From Acidimicrobiaceae bacterium UBA7830 (GTDB taxonomy: Bacteria; Actinomycetota; Acidimicrobiia; Acidimicrobiales; Ilumatobacteraceae), in NCBI GenBank assembly GCA_002501485.1, contig DLTS01000008.1, forward strand, positions 1 to 35,657: a stretch of DNA of 35,657 bases. The letters run 5' to 3'. Below, piece after piece: positions 6,750 to 14,566 of this stretch. Below the pieces are notes generated by a model. The model saw only the letters and a program-made list of their open reading frames with translations, searched no databases and was not told the origin of the DNA. The translations under genes were made by a program, and so were the position numbers. Each line of letters starts with the position of its first letter. Positions within the stretch are counted from its first letter, which is position 1.

Positions 6750-8891
6750 ATGAACACGAACGCCGAGATATCTGAACCTCCACTCACCTTTGATGATCTT
6801 GCTCAGATTGATATTGCTCGTCTCAAAGGAGTCGGCGAGGCAAAACAACGCGCCCTTCACGAGTACGGCATCAACGATGTTCTCGAGCTCTTAATGACAT
6901 ACCCACGACGATGGGTTGATCGCACGAATCAGCAGCGCGTCGCAGACGCAGCCTTGGGAGAAGAAGTTTTGCTCGTTGTCGAGGTTCGAGGGGTCGAGGA
7001 ACGGCAGATGCGAAATCGCCGAAAAATGGTGAACGTCAGAGTGGGCGACGGAACGGGGACACTCCGAATTACTTTCTTCAACCAGCCATGGAGAGTGAGG
7101 CAACTTTCTGCGGGTCTGGTAGTTGCGATCCACGGCAAAGTGGAGGACTATCAAGGAAGCCTTCAGATGACGAACCCGGTTGTTGACCTCATCGGTGACC
7201 GCACGGGCCGCATCGTGCCGATCTACCCCCAGAGTGAGAAGGTGCGCATTACGACATGGGAACTTGCAGCACTCGTCGACCAAGCGCTGAGGCGATGCGA
7301 ATCAAGAGGAGTCGCCGACCCGCTACCAATCACCGATCAGGAACGGCTCGGGCTTATCGGACGTTTCGAAGCACTGAAGTCGATACACGGCCCTGACTCA
7401 ATGGCTGATGCGTCCGCTGCTCGACGCCGACTCGCCTTCGACGAGTTGCTTCGAGTGCAGGTCGAACTCGTTCGACGAAAGCGTGAACTTGAGCGAACGT
7501 CGCAGGGCATTCAGCACGTTGTGGGTGGTGAACTTGTCGAACGCTTTGTGGGTGCGCTTCCGTTTCCGTTGACGACAGCGCAACGCCGCGCAATCGATGA
7601 AATTGCCACCGACATGGCGTCACCCCAGCCCATGCACCGGCTCTTGCAAGGCGATGTCGGGGCAGGAAAAACGATTGTGGCAGTCGCCGCGTTGCTCAAT
7701 GCAGTGTCTGGTGGTCACCAAGGCGCCCTCATGGCGCCGACCGAAGTTCTTGCAGAGCAGCACGGTAGTGGTGTTAAGGCGTTACTCGACGGACTTGTCG
7801 TCGTCGATGGCGACAACCTGTTTGGTGAGCGGCCACTGAGAGTCGAACTGTTAACCAATAGTGTGACCGGCCAAGATCGACGCGAGGTTCTCGCCGGGCT
7901 CGCCGACGGATCGGTTGACATCGTGATCGGTACCCACGCACTGATTCAGGAGGGAGTCGAATTTGGAAGCCTCGGATCAGTCGTCGTCGATGAGCAACAC
8001 CGATTCGGGGTCGAACAACGAGCAGCGTTGAGAGCGAAGTCTGATGGTGTTGTCCCCGACCTTCTCGTGATGACAGCAACACCGATTCCGCGAACTGCTG
8101 CAATGACGGTCTACGGAGATCTTGAAGTGAGCGCACTCGACGAGTTGCCGCCGGGAAGAACTCCCATAGCGACGCATTGGGCGACCGGGCCGCTTGCCGA
8201 GGCAACTGTATGGGAATCGGTTCGGGACGAAATTGCAACAGGTCGGCAGGCCTACGTGGTCTGTCCTCTCATCGAAGAGAGCGGCAACCTGGAAGTTGCC
8301 TCAGCAGAAGAAACTTTCGGGCATCTCGCTACCGGCGAGCTTTCGAATGCTCGGGTCGGTCTTCTCCACGGCCGAATGCCGTCCGCAGAGAAGGAAGCAA
8401 CGATGGAAGCCTTCCGCGCGCGCGAACTTGACGTACTCGTGGCAACCACCGTGATCGAAGTCGGGGTGGATGTCCCCAACGCAACCGTGATGGTGGTGCT
8501 CGATGCTGACCGTTTCGGAATTGCGCAGTTACATCAGTTGCGAGGGCGTGTTGGCCGCGGTGAACATGCGTCGACTTGTTGGCTAATGACGGATAGCGAA
8601 GACGTCAACCCGCGCATAGAGGCATTGGTGGGATCAACCGATGGTTTCGAACTCGCCGAAATTGACCTTGAGTTGCGAGGCGAAGGCACCTTGATGTCGT
8701 CGGTTCAGAAGGGTCGCAGTGATCTCCGACTTGCGTCTTTGCGTCGTGACCGAGAACTTATTGAACACGCTCGAGAGGTTGCATTCCGGATCATCGACGC
8801 CGATCCGGAGCTTGCTCAGTCAGGTGTGCTGCGATCTGAGATTGCTCTCTTGCTCTCTGAGCGCGAAGGTGACTATCTCACGAAGTCGTGA
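6750..8891 (+). CDS. recG: ATP-dependent DNA helicase RecG
   Basis: Remodels stalled replication forks and branched DNA. The 713-residue protein has the full RecG layout. Residues about 1-60 contain the helix-hairpin-like LKGVGEAKQRALHEYGI. The wedge/OB domain follows at about 70-160 (RMVNVRVGDGTGTLRITFFNQPW-like). The helicase core has Walker A GDVGAGKT (301-308), the DEQH box (414-417, VVDEQHRFG) and motif III MTATPIPRT. The second RecA domain has LHGRM and ATTVIEVGVDVPNA, then QLRGRVGRG and the C-terminal FELAEIDLELRGEG typical of RecG. The ATG at 6750 has no clear ribosome site. Linkage to rsmD and coaD is usual in actinobacteria. Confidence 0.97.
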   Translation: MNTNAEISEPPLTFDDLAQIDIARLKGVGEAKQRALHEYGINDVLELLMTYPRRWVDRTNQQRVADAALGEEVLLVVEVRGVEERQMRNRRKMVNVRVGDGTGTLRITFFNQPWRVRQLSAGLVVAIHGKVEDYQGSLQMTNPVVDLIGDRTGRIVPIYPQSEKVRITTWELAALVDQALRRCESRGVADPLPITDQERLGLIGRFEALKSIHGPDSMADASAARRRLAFDELLRVQVELVRRKRELERTSQGIQHVVGGELVERFVGALPFPLTTAQRRAIDEIATDMASPQPMHRLLQGDVGAGKTIVAVAALLNAVSGGHQGALMAPTEVLAEQHGSGVKALLDGLVVVDGDNLFGERPLRVELLTNSVTGQDRREVLAGLADGSVDIVIGTHALIQEGVEFGSLGSVVVDEQHRFGVEQRAALRAKSDGVVPDLLVMTATPIPRTAAMTVYGDLEVSALDELPPGRTPIATHWATGPLAEATVWESVRDEIATGRQAYVVCPLIEESGNLEVASAEETFGHLATGELSNARVGLLHGRMPSAEKEATMEAFRARELDVLVATTVIEVGVDVPNATVMVVLDADRFGIAQLHQLRGRVGRGEHASTCWLMTDSEDVNPRIEALVGSTDGFELAEIDLELRGEGTLMSSVQKGRSDLRLASLRRDRELIEHAREVAFRIIDADPELAQSGVLRSEIALLLSEREGDYLTKS

Positions 8892-8904
8892 AGATGCATG
8901 TCAC

Positions 8905-9105
8905 TCAGAAGTCAGGAAATTCCTCGTCCTCGGGAAGCACGAGATCCCAGCGGTCGAGACAGTCCTCGCATCGGTACGCAACGATGTCGCCCGGAAGCCA
9001 ACGTGGGCCCTCTTCTCTGGGATGTGTGAGAAGAAATGCACGACCCCCGCAGTCGATGCAGTCGATCTGTGGATAGGGCTCAAAGGGGTCTTCGGCCGAA
9101 CTCAT
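8905..9105 (-). CDS. Small two-CxxC zinc-ribbon protein of unknown function
   Basis: A 66-residue acidic protein starting MSSAEDPFEPYPQIDCIDCGG. It has two CxxC knuckles: C16/C19 in IDCIDCGG and C49/C52 in YRCEDCLDRWDLV. Between them lies GPRWLPGDIVAYRC, so the knuckles can form one zinc ribbon, and the tail is acidic (LPEDEEFPDF). I do not recognise a characterised family; a nucleic-acid-binding or adaptor role is only a guess. It sits alone on the minus strand, convergent with recG (13 nt from its stop) and divergent from rsmD, with 39 nt between the start codons. The start was set at M34 of the longer open frame because the upstream residues would overlap the rsmD coding region. Confidence 0.7.
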   Translation of the reverse strand: MSSAEDPFEPYPQIDCIDCGGRAFLLTHPREEGPRWLPGDIVAYRCEDCLDRWDLVLPEDEEFPDF

Positions 9106-9132
9106 AACTGCGAGTATTGCGGATTCGAAACG

Positions 9133-9138
9133 TAGCCT
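9133..9138 (+). promoter_or_regulatory. -10 element of rsmD
   Basis: TAGCCT (TANNNT class) lies 6 nt upstream of the rsmD GTG, with no ribosome site between. This is consistent with a leaderless transcript. No -35 element is obvious. Confidence 0.35.
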
Positions 9139-9144
9139 GAGATC

Positions 9145-9669
9145 GTGCGCATCGTTTCGGGACACCTCGGTGGCAGAAAGATTGAAGCCCCAGCAGGGAA
9201 CCACACCCGTCCAACCACCGATCGCGTTCGAGAAGCGGTGTTCAACTCCCTCGGATCGATGGGAGTAATTGAAGGGGCACTCGTCGCCGACCTCTACGCC
9301 GGCAGCGGAGCGATGGGCATAGAGGCCCTATCACGAGGAGCGGCTCACTGCACGTTTATCGAAAATGACCGGGCCGCTCTCCGAGCGCTCAACGACAACG
9401 TCGCCAACCTTGGGCTAGATCCCGTCGCAAACATAATTCAAGGCCTAGTCGAATCGCATCTGCATCGCCTCGACGCTGACATCGTTCTTGCGGATCCGCC
9501 GTATGGAGCGATTGACTGGAATTCGATGCTGCTCGAACTTTCAGCCCCGATGCTAGTAGCCGAGGGCTCCTGCGAGGTCGAGCCCATCGGCGGCTGGACA
9601 AAGTTGAAAGCGCGGCGATATGGGCGCACCTGGGTAACGATTCTCAGTCAAGATGGAGCCCTTCGTTAA
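9145..9669 (+). CDS. rsmD: 16S rRNA (guanine966-N2)-methyltransferase RsmD
   Basis: Methylates G966 of 16S rRNA during 30S maturation using SAM. The 174-residue protein has the family start MRIVSGHLGGRKI and RPTTDRVREAVFNSL. The SAM-binding motif I is VADLYAGSGAMGIEALSRGA, followed by the acidic end of beta-2 (FIEND). The N6/N2-amino-methylase motif IV reads DPPYG (about 116-120). The start is GTG at 9145, because RIVSG is the invariant N-terminus of the family and no upstream start is in frame close by. It is followed after 45 nt by coaD, the classical pairing seen across bacteria. Confidence 0.95.
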   Translation: MRIVSGHLGGRKIEAPAGNHTRPTTDRVREAVFNSLGSMGVIEGALVADLYAGSGAMGIEALSRGAAHCTFIENDRAALRALNDNVANLGLDPVANIIQGLVESHLHRLDADIVLADPPYGAIDWNSMLLELSAPMLVAEGSCEVEPIGGWTKLKARRYGRTWVTILSQDGALR

Positions 9670-9714
9670 CGCGCCACAGTTCTCTTGTTTCGCTCAACTA
9701 GGTTGGTCTCACCC

Positions 9715-10203
9715 ATGAGTACTGCATTCGTCCCCGGAAGCTTTGACCCGATGCACCTCGGGCACCTTGACGTTGTTGATCAGGCACTTGAGGTGTTTGG
9801 AGCAGTCGTTATTGGTGTGTTGCATAATCCCTCGAAGCCCTCGGGATTGTTCACCCCAGATGAGCGAGTAGCACTTGCCGAGCAGACAGTCGGTGACCGT
9901 CGGAGTGTCACCGTTGGTGCATTTAGCGGACTCGCGGTTCAGGCTGCCGCTGCTGCGGGTGCTGACATCATCGTGAAAGGTCTTCGCACAACTAACGATT
10001 TCGATATCGAACAGCAGATGGCTCACAACAATGTTGCCCTGACCGGCATCCGAACCGTCTTCGTTCCTTGTCGGCCAGATCTCGCCTTCATCAGCAGTCG
10101 CTTCATCCGCGAAATCTCCTCTCAAGGAGTATCGATCGATCATATGGTGGTGCCAGCGGTGTCTGCTGCTCTCTCAACCAAACACGGAGAGGTCAACTCA
10201 TGA
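9715..10203 (+). CDS. coaD: Phosphopantetheine adenylyltransferase
   Basis: Fourth step of coenzyme A synthesis: 4'-phosphopantetheine + ATP to dephospho-CoA + PPi. The 162-residue length is normal. Visible motifs are the nucleotidyltransferase signature VPGSFDPMHLGHLD (HxGH), KGLRTTNDFDIEQQMAHNN, and the ISSRFIREI version of the second ATP-binding motif. The ATG at 9715 is preferred over an in-frame TTG at 9685 because family members begin two to four residues before the strand leading to GSFDP. A TANNNT hexamer (TAGGTT, 9699-9704) precedes it. Its stop overlaps the next ATG (ATGA at 10200-10203), coupling it to the SepIVA-like gene. CoA supply fits with the downstream plsX and acpP. Confidence 0.97.
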   Translation: MSTAFVPGSFDPMHLGHLDVVDQALEVFGAVVIGVLHNPSKPSGLFTPDERVALAEQTVGDRRSVTVGAFSGLAVQAAAAAGADIIVKGLRTTNDFDIEQQMAHNNVALTGIRTVFVPCRPDLAFISSRFIREISSQGVSIDHMVVPAVSAALSTKHGEVNS

Positions 10204-10841
10204 GTCAAGATGAATGGGTGAATGATCGGATGCCTCATCAGGTTGATCCGGGCATTGATCTCGGAGTTAATGACGCCGAATTCGTACAACCGTACGAAGC
10301 TGACGTGTCTCGTGATCCGCATCTGGGTGACGCAGAGACGTTGCTGAAGCGGGCCGTCGACATCATTGTGACTGCTCCGACGATGCCTTTAAGTTCGTCT
10401 CCGCGCGTCGACCGAGACGAAATGGTCGAATTGTTATCAGAGGCATTATCGAGACTTCCCGAAGAGCTCCGCCAAGCGCGACACCTACTTCGAGAACGTG
10501 ATGAATTCATTGCTCGAACTCGACGGGAGGCAGCGGAGGTTGTCGAAGCCGCCCGCGTGCAGTCAGAACGGATGGTGCAGCGAACAGAAGTTGTTCGCGC
10601 CGCCGAAGCTCGGGCTCGTCACATCATGGAGACTGCATCATCGGAATCTCGTCGATTGAAGAACGAGACCGAAGATTTCCTCGATCAGCGGCTCGCAAGT
10701 TTTGAGATCCTTCTTGAACGTCTTACCCGAGCGGTTGCAACCGGACGTCAAAAGCTGTCGATCACCGGTGTGGAGACAGCAGTTGCAGACGAGTCGGCGC
10801 TAGAGACTGACGAGTCGGGATTCTTCGACCAAGACCGTTAA
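10200..10841 (+). CDS. SepIVA/DivIVA-like coiled-coil protein
   Basis: A 213-residue acidic protein. Residues 1-45 look disordered. About 46-75 form a helix (AETLLKRAVDIIVTAP), and about 80-195 are a long heptad-rich coiled coil (ELLSEALSRLPEELRQARHLLRERDEFIARTRREAAEVVEAARVQ and onward) in the style of DivIVA-domain and F0-b-like proteins. A 20-residue acidic tail follows. In mycobacteria a DivIVA-domain protein, SepIVA, is adjacent to the DUF177 gene and acts in septum/cell-envelope organisation. The position here, directly before DUF177-rpmF, supports orthology, but the DivIVA motif itself is weak, so function is inferred. The ATG overlaps the coaD stop by 4 nt, and the DUF177 gene starts 11 nt later. 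Confidence 0.65.
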   Translation: MSQDEWVNDRMPHQVDPGIDLGVNDAEFVQPYEADVSRDPHLGDAETLLKRAVDIIVTAPTMPLSSSPRVDRDEMVELLSEALSRLPEELRQARHLLRERDEFIARTRREAAEVVEAARVQSERMVQRTEVVRAAEARARHIMETASSESRRLKNETEDFLDQRLASFEILLERLTRAVATGRQKLSITGVETAVADESALETDESGFFDQDR

Positions 10842-10852
10842 CGAGGAGAGCG

Positions 10853-11401
10853 ATGATGTCATCGCCACAGACACGGGCGCTTCGGATCAACATGGTGGAA
10901 TTGCTGCGCCACCCCGGGAGCGAGCGCACCATCGAACACGAAATCTCGGCAGAAGATCTTGGCTGCCAATTGGCGCCCGGACAATTTGAGATTTCAGGAG
11001 ATGTCGTTGTTGGGGTCACCGCTGTTGCCGCCACTGATGATGTCGCGGTCTCAGGTCTTGTTGCGATTCCGTGGAGTGGTGAGTGTCGGCGATGTCTAAA
11101 AGCCATTTCGGGAGTTCACAACGTCGATTTTGATGAACGTTTTGCGCCGGCCCGAGATCGAGATCGGCTGTCATCTGTCGATGGTGACCTTTTACTTGTT
11201 GAAGGCGACCAGATCGATCTTGTCGAACCGATTCGAGAAACGGTGATGATTGAGACCCCCACGAGCGTGCTGTGCAGTGACGATTGCAAGGGAATCTGCG
11301 ATGTGTGCGGTGTCGATCGCAACGAAGTTCCGTGCGAATGCGTGGTCGTGGTTCGAGATGATCGCTGGGCTGCACTCGACGATCTGCATCTCGACGATTA
11401 A
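10853..11401 (+). CDS. DUF177 / YceD family protein
   Basis: A conserved companion of rpmF in most bacteria; the plant and bacterial homologues are linked to 23S rRNA accumulation and ribosome assembly. The 182-residue protein shows the family's central motif IPWSGECRRCLKAI (CxxC, about residues 80-83) and the C-terminal cysteine set LCSDDCKGICDVCG, CEC. It also carries the EPIRETVMIETPTSVLC segment characteristic of DUF177. GAGGAG lies just upstream of two adjacent ATGs at 10853 and 10856; the second has the better spacing, so the true protein may lack one Met. It lies between the SepIVA-like gene (11 nt) and rpmF (96 nt). Confidence 0.92.
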   Translation: MMSSPQTRALRINMVELLRHPGSERTIEHEISAEDLGCQLAPGQFEISGDVVVGVTAVAATDDVAVSGLVAIPWSGECRRCLKAISGVHNVDFDERFAPARDRDRLSSVDGDLLLVEGDQIDLVEPIRETVMIETPTSVLCSDDCKGICDVCGVDRNEVPCECVVVVRDDRWAALDDLHLDD

Positions 11402-11497
11402 ATCTCTCGACCGCTATCTGGTGGTTCCCCGATAACCTCATCTCGCCCTCGAGGAAAAGAAGAGTCTGTTCCTCCAATTGAGTGACGGAGAAGTCAA

Positions 11498-11677
11498 GTG
11501 GCCGTTCCGAAGAAGAAAACCTCAAAGTCGAAGACCCGCAGTCGCCGTGCGAGCAACTGGAAGCTGTCAGCTCCAGCTCGCAGCACATGCCCGCGCTGCG
11601 GCAGCGCAAAAACACCCCATACGGTTTGCCCGTCGTGTGGGTGGTACAAGAATCGCGTTGTTGTCGACGTCTCCTGA
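11498..11677 (+). CDS. rpmF: Ribosomal protein bL32
   Basis: A 59-residue large-subunit protein, read from GTG at 11498-11500 to TGA at 11675-11677. It starts MAVPKKKTSKSKTRSRRA, the invariant bL32 N-terminus, then reads WKLSAPARSTCPRCGSAK and ends VCPSCGWYKNRVVVDVS. Four cysteines (C31, C34, C44, C47) form the zinc site, so this is the zinc-containing form, matching the zinc-containing bL28 in the same window. GGAG at 11487-11490 sits 7 nt before the GTG, so this start is well supported. It belongs to the DUF177-rpmF-plsX-acpP cluster that couples ribosome and lipid synthesis genes in many bacteria. Confidence 0.97.
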   Translation: MAVPKKKTSKSKTRSRRASNWKLSAPARSTCPRCGSAKTPHTVCPSCGWYKNRVVVDVS

Positions 11678-11678
11678 G

Positions 11679-11684
11679 TAGTCT
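11679..11684 (+). promoter_or_regulatory. -10 element of plsX
   Basis: TAGTCT starts 2 nt after the rpmF stop and lies 6 nt upstream of the plsX ATG. No Shine-Dalgarno sequence intervenes, consistent with a leaderless internal transcript of plsX. No good -35. Confidence 0.4.
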
Positions 11685-11690
11685 CGCAAC

Positions 11691-12671
11691 ATGCTCCCGG
11701 TTGCCGTCGACGCAATGGGCGGCGACCACGCTCCTGATGCGACTGTCGCAGGGGCTCTCCTCGCCGCCGAATCAGGTATCCCTGTCACTCTCGTCGGCCC
11801 TGCTGACCTCCCGTCTCGGGTAGATACGGGCTCCCTGCCGCTCATCGAGGCCTCCGAGGTCATCGAAATGGATGAAGACCCGGCGCATGGGGTCCGACGT
11901 AAAAAAGATTCCACTCTGGTGCGCGCCGCCGAGGCAGTGCGTGACGGTGTTGCGTCAGCAATGGTGTCCGCAGGAAATACAGGGGCCACCATGGCTTCAG
12001 GACTTCTCCGCATGGGTCGCATTCGGGGAGTTGGTCGACCGGCGATCGCCGCAATGATTCCCGTACCCGGCGGTACTCCGACTGTGCTCCTCGACGCTGG
12101 CGCGAACTCTGAAGTTCAAGCCGACTGGCTCGTGCAGTTTGCTCAAATGGGTAGCGTCTTCGCTGAACACAGACTTGGAATTGCAAACCCTCGGGTCGGG
12201 TTGCTGTCAATCGGGGAAGAGGCCGGCAAGGGCGACTCACTTCGAAAAGAAGCATTTGGACTGTTAGATGGATCATCAGGGTTCAACTTCATCGGCAACG
12301 TTGAAGGCCGAGATGTCATGTCTGACGACTGTGACGTTGTGGTGACCGACGGGTTCACAGGAAACGTCGTGTTGAAGACGCTTGAGGGAGCAATGCGCCA
12401 GGTGATGTCAGCCCTCACCGGAGCGGTGACCGCAAATTCTCAGCTGGCCGATCACGCGGCGGCGCTACTGCCTGAAATTCTTCCTCTGCAAACATCGCTG
12501 GAGGCAGAGACCTACGGCGGCGCAATGTTGCTCGGAACCAACGGTGTCTGCATTATCTCGCACGGTTCGTCGTCACCAACAGCGATCAACAATGCGATCG
12601 GCGTTGCCCGAGACATGGTTGACGCAGACGTCGTTGGCTCGATCGCGGTAGCGATTCAATCGCAAGATTGA
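11691..12671 (+). CDS. plsX: Phosphate acyltransferase PlsX
   Basis: Makes acyl-phosphate from acyl-ACP, the first committed step of phospholipid synthesis with PlsY; peripheral membrane enzyme. The 326-residue protein begins PVAVDAMGGDHAPDATVAGAL and carries the conserved PAHGVRRKKDSTLVRAAEAV, SAGNTGATMASGLL, LLDAGANSEVQADWLVQFAQMG, LLSIGEEAGKG, FIGNVEGRD, VVVTDGFTGNVVLKTLEG and YGGAMLLGTNGVCIISHGSS blocks in order. Full length, no damage. It is followed directly by acpP, which supplies its substrate carrier. The start has no ribosome site but a TAGTCT hexamer 6 nt upstream. Confidence 0.97.
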   Translation: MLPVAVDAMGGDHAPDATVAGALLAAESGIPVTLVGPADLPSRVDTGSLPLIEASEVIEMDEDPAHGVRRKKDSTLVRAAEAVRDGVASAMVSAGNTGATMASGLLRMGRIRGVGRPAIAAMIPVPGGTPTVLLDAGANSEVQADWLVQFAQMGSVFAEHRLGIANPRVGLLSIGEEAGKGDSLRKEAFGLLDGSSGFNFIGNVEGRDVMSDDCDVVVTDGFTGNVVLKTLEGAMRQVMSALTGAVTANSQLADHAAALLPEILPLQTSLEAETYGGAMLLGTNGVCIISHGSSSPTAINNAIGVARDMVDADVVGSIAVAIQSQD

Positions 12672-12694
12672 TCACCCGCAACGTCGAGCAGGAG

Positions 12695-12700
12695 TACACT
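12695..12700 (+). promoter_or_regulatory. -10 element of acpP
   Basis: TACACT ends 6 nt before the GTG chosen as the acpP start. An AGGAG (12690-12694) is also present, but 12 nt from the GTG, which is long for a ribosome site. The leaderless reading is therefore favoured. Confidence 0.35.
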
Positions 12701-12706
12701 TCTGTT

Positions 12707-12982
12707 GTGGCTGAAGGACAATTAACCCGCGATGAAATTCTCGACACCGTCCGTGATCGACTCGCTGACATTCTCGAGACCGATCCATCTGGAATTGCCG
12801 AAGGCAATTCGTTTGTTGACGACCTCGAAGCCGACTCACTTGCTCTCATCGAACTTGTCGAGGCACTTGAGGAGGCATTCAGCACCAGGATCGCTGATTT
12901 CCGTGTCGAGGATGAAGACCTCGAAGACCTGAAGACGGTTCGTGACGCCGTCGACTACGTGGCGTCCCGGGCTGGGCTCTGA
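12707..12982 (+). CDS. acpP: Acyl carrier protein
   Basis: Carries acyl chains on 4'-phosphopantetheine for fatty-acid and phospholipid synthesis. The 91-residue protein shows the four-helix ACP pattern, with the attachment serine S44 in EADSLALIELVEALEEAF (DSL motif) and the upstream NSFVDDL. It is acidic overall, as expected. The start is GTG at 12707, giving MAEGQLTRDEIL. A longer reading from TTG at 12668, overlapping the plsX stop, would add 13 residues with no family counterpart. It lies between plsX and rnc, matching the common plsX-acpP-rnc order (fabD/fabF genes are absent here). Confidence 0.94.
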   Translation: MAEGQLTRDEILDTVRDRLADILETDPSGIAEGNSFVDDLEADSLALIELVEALEEAFSTRIADFRVEDEDLEDLKTVRDAVDYVASRAGL

Positions 12983-12997
12983 CATCAGGAGTCGGCG

Positions 12998-13693
12998 GTG
13001 AGCCGGCACTTCGAGAAACTTCAGCAGTCCATTGGATACGAGTTTTCTGATGCGGCATTGCTCCGCCGTGCATTGAGCCATCGCTCATGGATTGCGGAAA
13101 GCGACGACGAAGTTTCGAATGAGCGCCTCGAATTTCTCGGCGATGCGGTGCTTGGCTGGGCGGTTGCAGACCTTGTCTATTCCGAGTTTGAGGACTGGGG
13201 CGAGGGCGTGCTCACGGACCTTCGCAAAAGTGTCGTCAATGCATTGGCACTGGCTGAGGTTGCGAGAGATATCGATCTCGGCGCCTACCTTCTGCTCGGT
13301 AACGGCGAAGACGCAGCTGGCGGACGCAACAAAGAGTCGATTCTTTCCGACGCTCTTGAGGCAGTCATCGGCGCGGTCTATATCGACGCCGGTTCACAAC
13401 AGGCCTTCGATGTGGTGCGACGTCTAATCGCGCCTCGACTTGCAGCCGCACCATCACGCCTCGACCGGCTCGACCAGAAGTCGACCCTCCAGGAACTGCT
13501 TGCGTCACTCGGGCTGCCGTCGCCGTCGTACAAGATTACCTCTCAAGGGCCCGACCACGACAAAGAATTCACTGCAGTGGTATCGAGCGACGGCGACATC
13601 CTCGGGACTGGCGTAGGGCGATCAAAGAAGTTGGCAGAACAGCAGGCAGCGGGAGAAGCAATCGACGCTCTTCACGCCTCGGATCATGCCTGA
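12998..13693 (+). CDS. rnc: Ribonuclease III
   Basis: Double-strand-specific endonuclease that processes rRNA precursors and structured mRNAs. The 231-residue protein has the endonuclease domain (about 1-150) with the signature NERLEFLGDAVL (41-52; acidic E42, E45, D49) and the second acidic pair in SDALEAVIGAVYIDAG. The C-terminal double-stranded RNA-binding domain (about 158-228) has KSTLQELLASLG, PSYKITSQGPDHDKEFTAVV and GRSKKLAEQQAAGEA. The GTG at 12998 has AGGAG 6 nt upstream. The stop overlaps the mutM start by 8 nt, so translational coupling with mutM is likely. Confidence 0.97.
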   Translation: MSRHFEKLQQSIGYEFSDAALLRRALSHRSWIAESDDEVSNERLEFLGDAVLGWAVADLVYSEFEDWGEGVLTDLRKSVVNALALAEVARDIDLGAYLLLGNGEDAAGGRNKESILSDALEAVIGAVYIDAGSQQAFDVVRRLIAPRLAAAPSRLDRLDQKSTLQELLASLGLPSPSYKITSQGPDHDKEFTAVVSSDGDILGTGVGRSKKLAEQQAAGEAIDALHASDHA

Positions 13694-14522
13694 ACTACCT
13701 GAAGTTGAAACAGTGCGCCGTGGCCTTGAGCGCACCCTTGTCGGCCGTCGTTTCGATGAGGTGACGGTTGGTCGCGAAAGAGTCGCTCGTCGAACCTCTC
13801 GCAAGGAACTTCGGGATGGTCTCACCGGAGCACGAGTGGTTCGGGTCGATCGGCGAGGGAAGTACCTGTTGCTCGAACTCGATTCAGACTCGGTTGCAAT
13901 GGTCCATCTTCGTATGAGCGGTCAGGTTGTAATCGATGAGGGCCGTACGGCGCCACCGGCGCATAGCCACGTCGTTGCAGACCTCGACGATGGGCAGCGA
14001 ATGTTGTTCATCGACCCGCGAACGTTCGGGGAGGTCGTAGTTGCATCGCGCAATGAGTTCGAGATCCTCATTCCTGAGCTGGGACGACTTGGTATCGATC
14101 CGTTGGTTGATGGCGTAACAATCGACGACGTCGTCTCGATGTGTTGCAACCGACGGCGACGGGTGAAATCACTGCTCCTCGATCAGTCAGAGATTGCAGG
14201 AATTGGCAACATTTACGCCGACGAAATCTGCCACCGCTCAGGTATTCGCCCAGACCGCCAGGCACACACCCTGTCGCGACGATCCTGCCGCCGACTTGCT
14301 GATTCGATCGTCGATGTCATCGAAGAAGCGGTCGACCTTGGGGGATCGACCCTTGCCGATGCACAGTACGTGGGTGTCGATGGAGAACCCGGGTCATACC
14401 AAGATCGTCACAGGGTCTACGCCCGAACCGGTCAACGATGTATAACGTGTGGCCGAGGCATTATCCGCCGGGTGATGATCGACCAACGCAGCAGCCATTT
14501 CTGCCCGGTTTGTCAGCGTTGA
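13686..14522 (+). CDS. mutM: Formamidopyrimidine-DNA glycosylase (MutM/Fpg)
   Basis: Removes 8-oxoguanine and formamidopyrimidines and cleaves the abasic site (beta,delta-elimination). The 278-residue protein begins MPELPEVETVRRGL, so the catalytic P2 and E3 are present. It has the conserved lysine in DRRGKYLLLEL (K59), HLRMSGQ, the H2TH region with LLLDQSEIAGIGNIYADEICHRSGI, and a C-terminal zinc finger CITCGRGIIRR...FCPVC with four cysteines. The start overlaps rnc. It is followed by smc after 44 nt, the usual actinobacterial rnc-mutM-smc order. MutM is preferred over Nei-type paralogues because the lesion-recognition loop and the PELPEVE start match Fpg. Confidence 0.96.
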   Translation: MPELPEVETVRRGLERTLVGRRFDEVTVGRERVARRTSRKELRDGLTGARVVRVDRRGKYLLLELDSDSVAMVHLRMSGQVVIDEGRTAPPAHSHVVADLDDGQRMLFIDPRTFGEVVVASRNEFEILIPELGRLGIDPLVDGVTIDDVVSMCCNRRRRVKSLLLDQSEIAGIGNIYADEICHRSGIRPDRQAHTLSRRSCRRLADSIVDVIEEAVDLGGSTLADAQYVGVDGEPGSYQDRHRVYARTGQRCITCGRGIIRRVMIDQRSSHFCPVCQR

Positions 14523-14551
14523 ATCACCACCTTTTGGTGTGCTCGGCCGAT

Positions 14552-14557
14552 TAGATT
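14552..14557 (+). promoter_or_regulatory. -10-like element upstream of smc
   Basis: TAGATT lies 9 nt upstream of the smc GTG, with no ribosome site between. It is a weaker case than the 6-7 nt examples because the spacing is long. Confidence 0.25.
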
Positions 14558-14566
14558 CATCTTGGC

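Noticed and set aside
6520..6753. 77-residue plus-strand frame between rpmB and recG
   Set aside because: Overlaps the rpmB start region, Pro/Thr/His-rich with no family resemblance, and ends within the recG start.
12668..12706. TTG start for acpP overlapping the plsX stop
   Set aside because: It would add 13 residues without family support; GTG at 12707 with a -10-like hexamer 6 nt upstream fits better.
14525..14540. Possible terminator after mutM (CACCA/TGGTG stem)
   Set aside because: Only 5 bp of stem and no T-run after it; smc follows at once.
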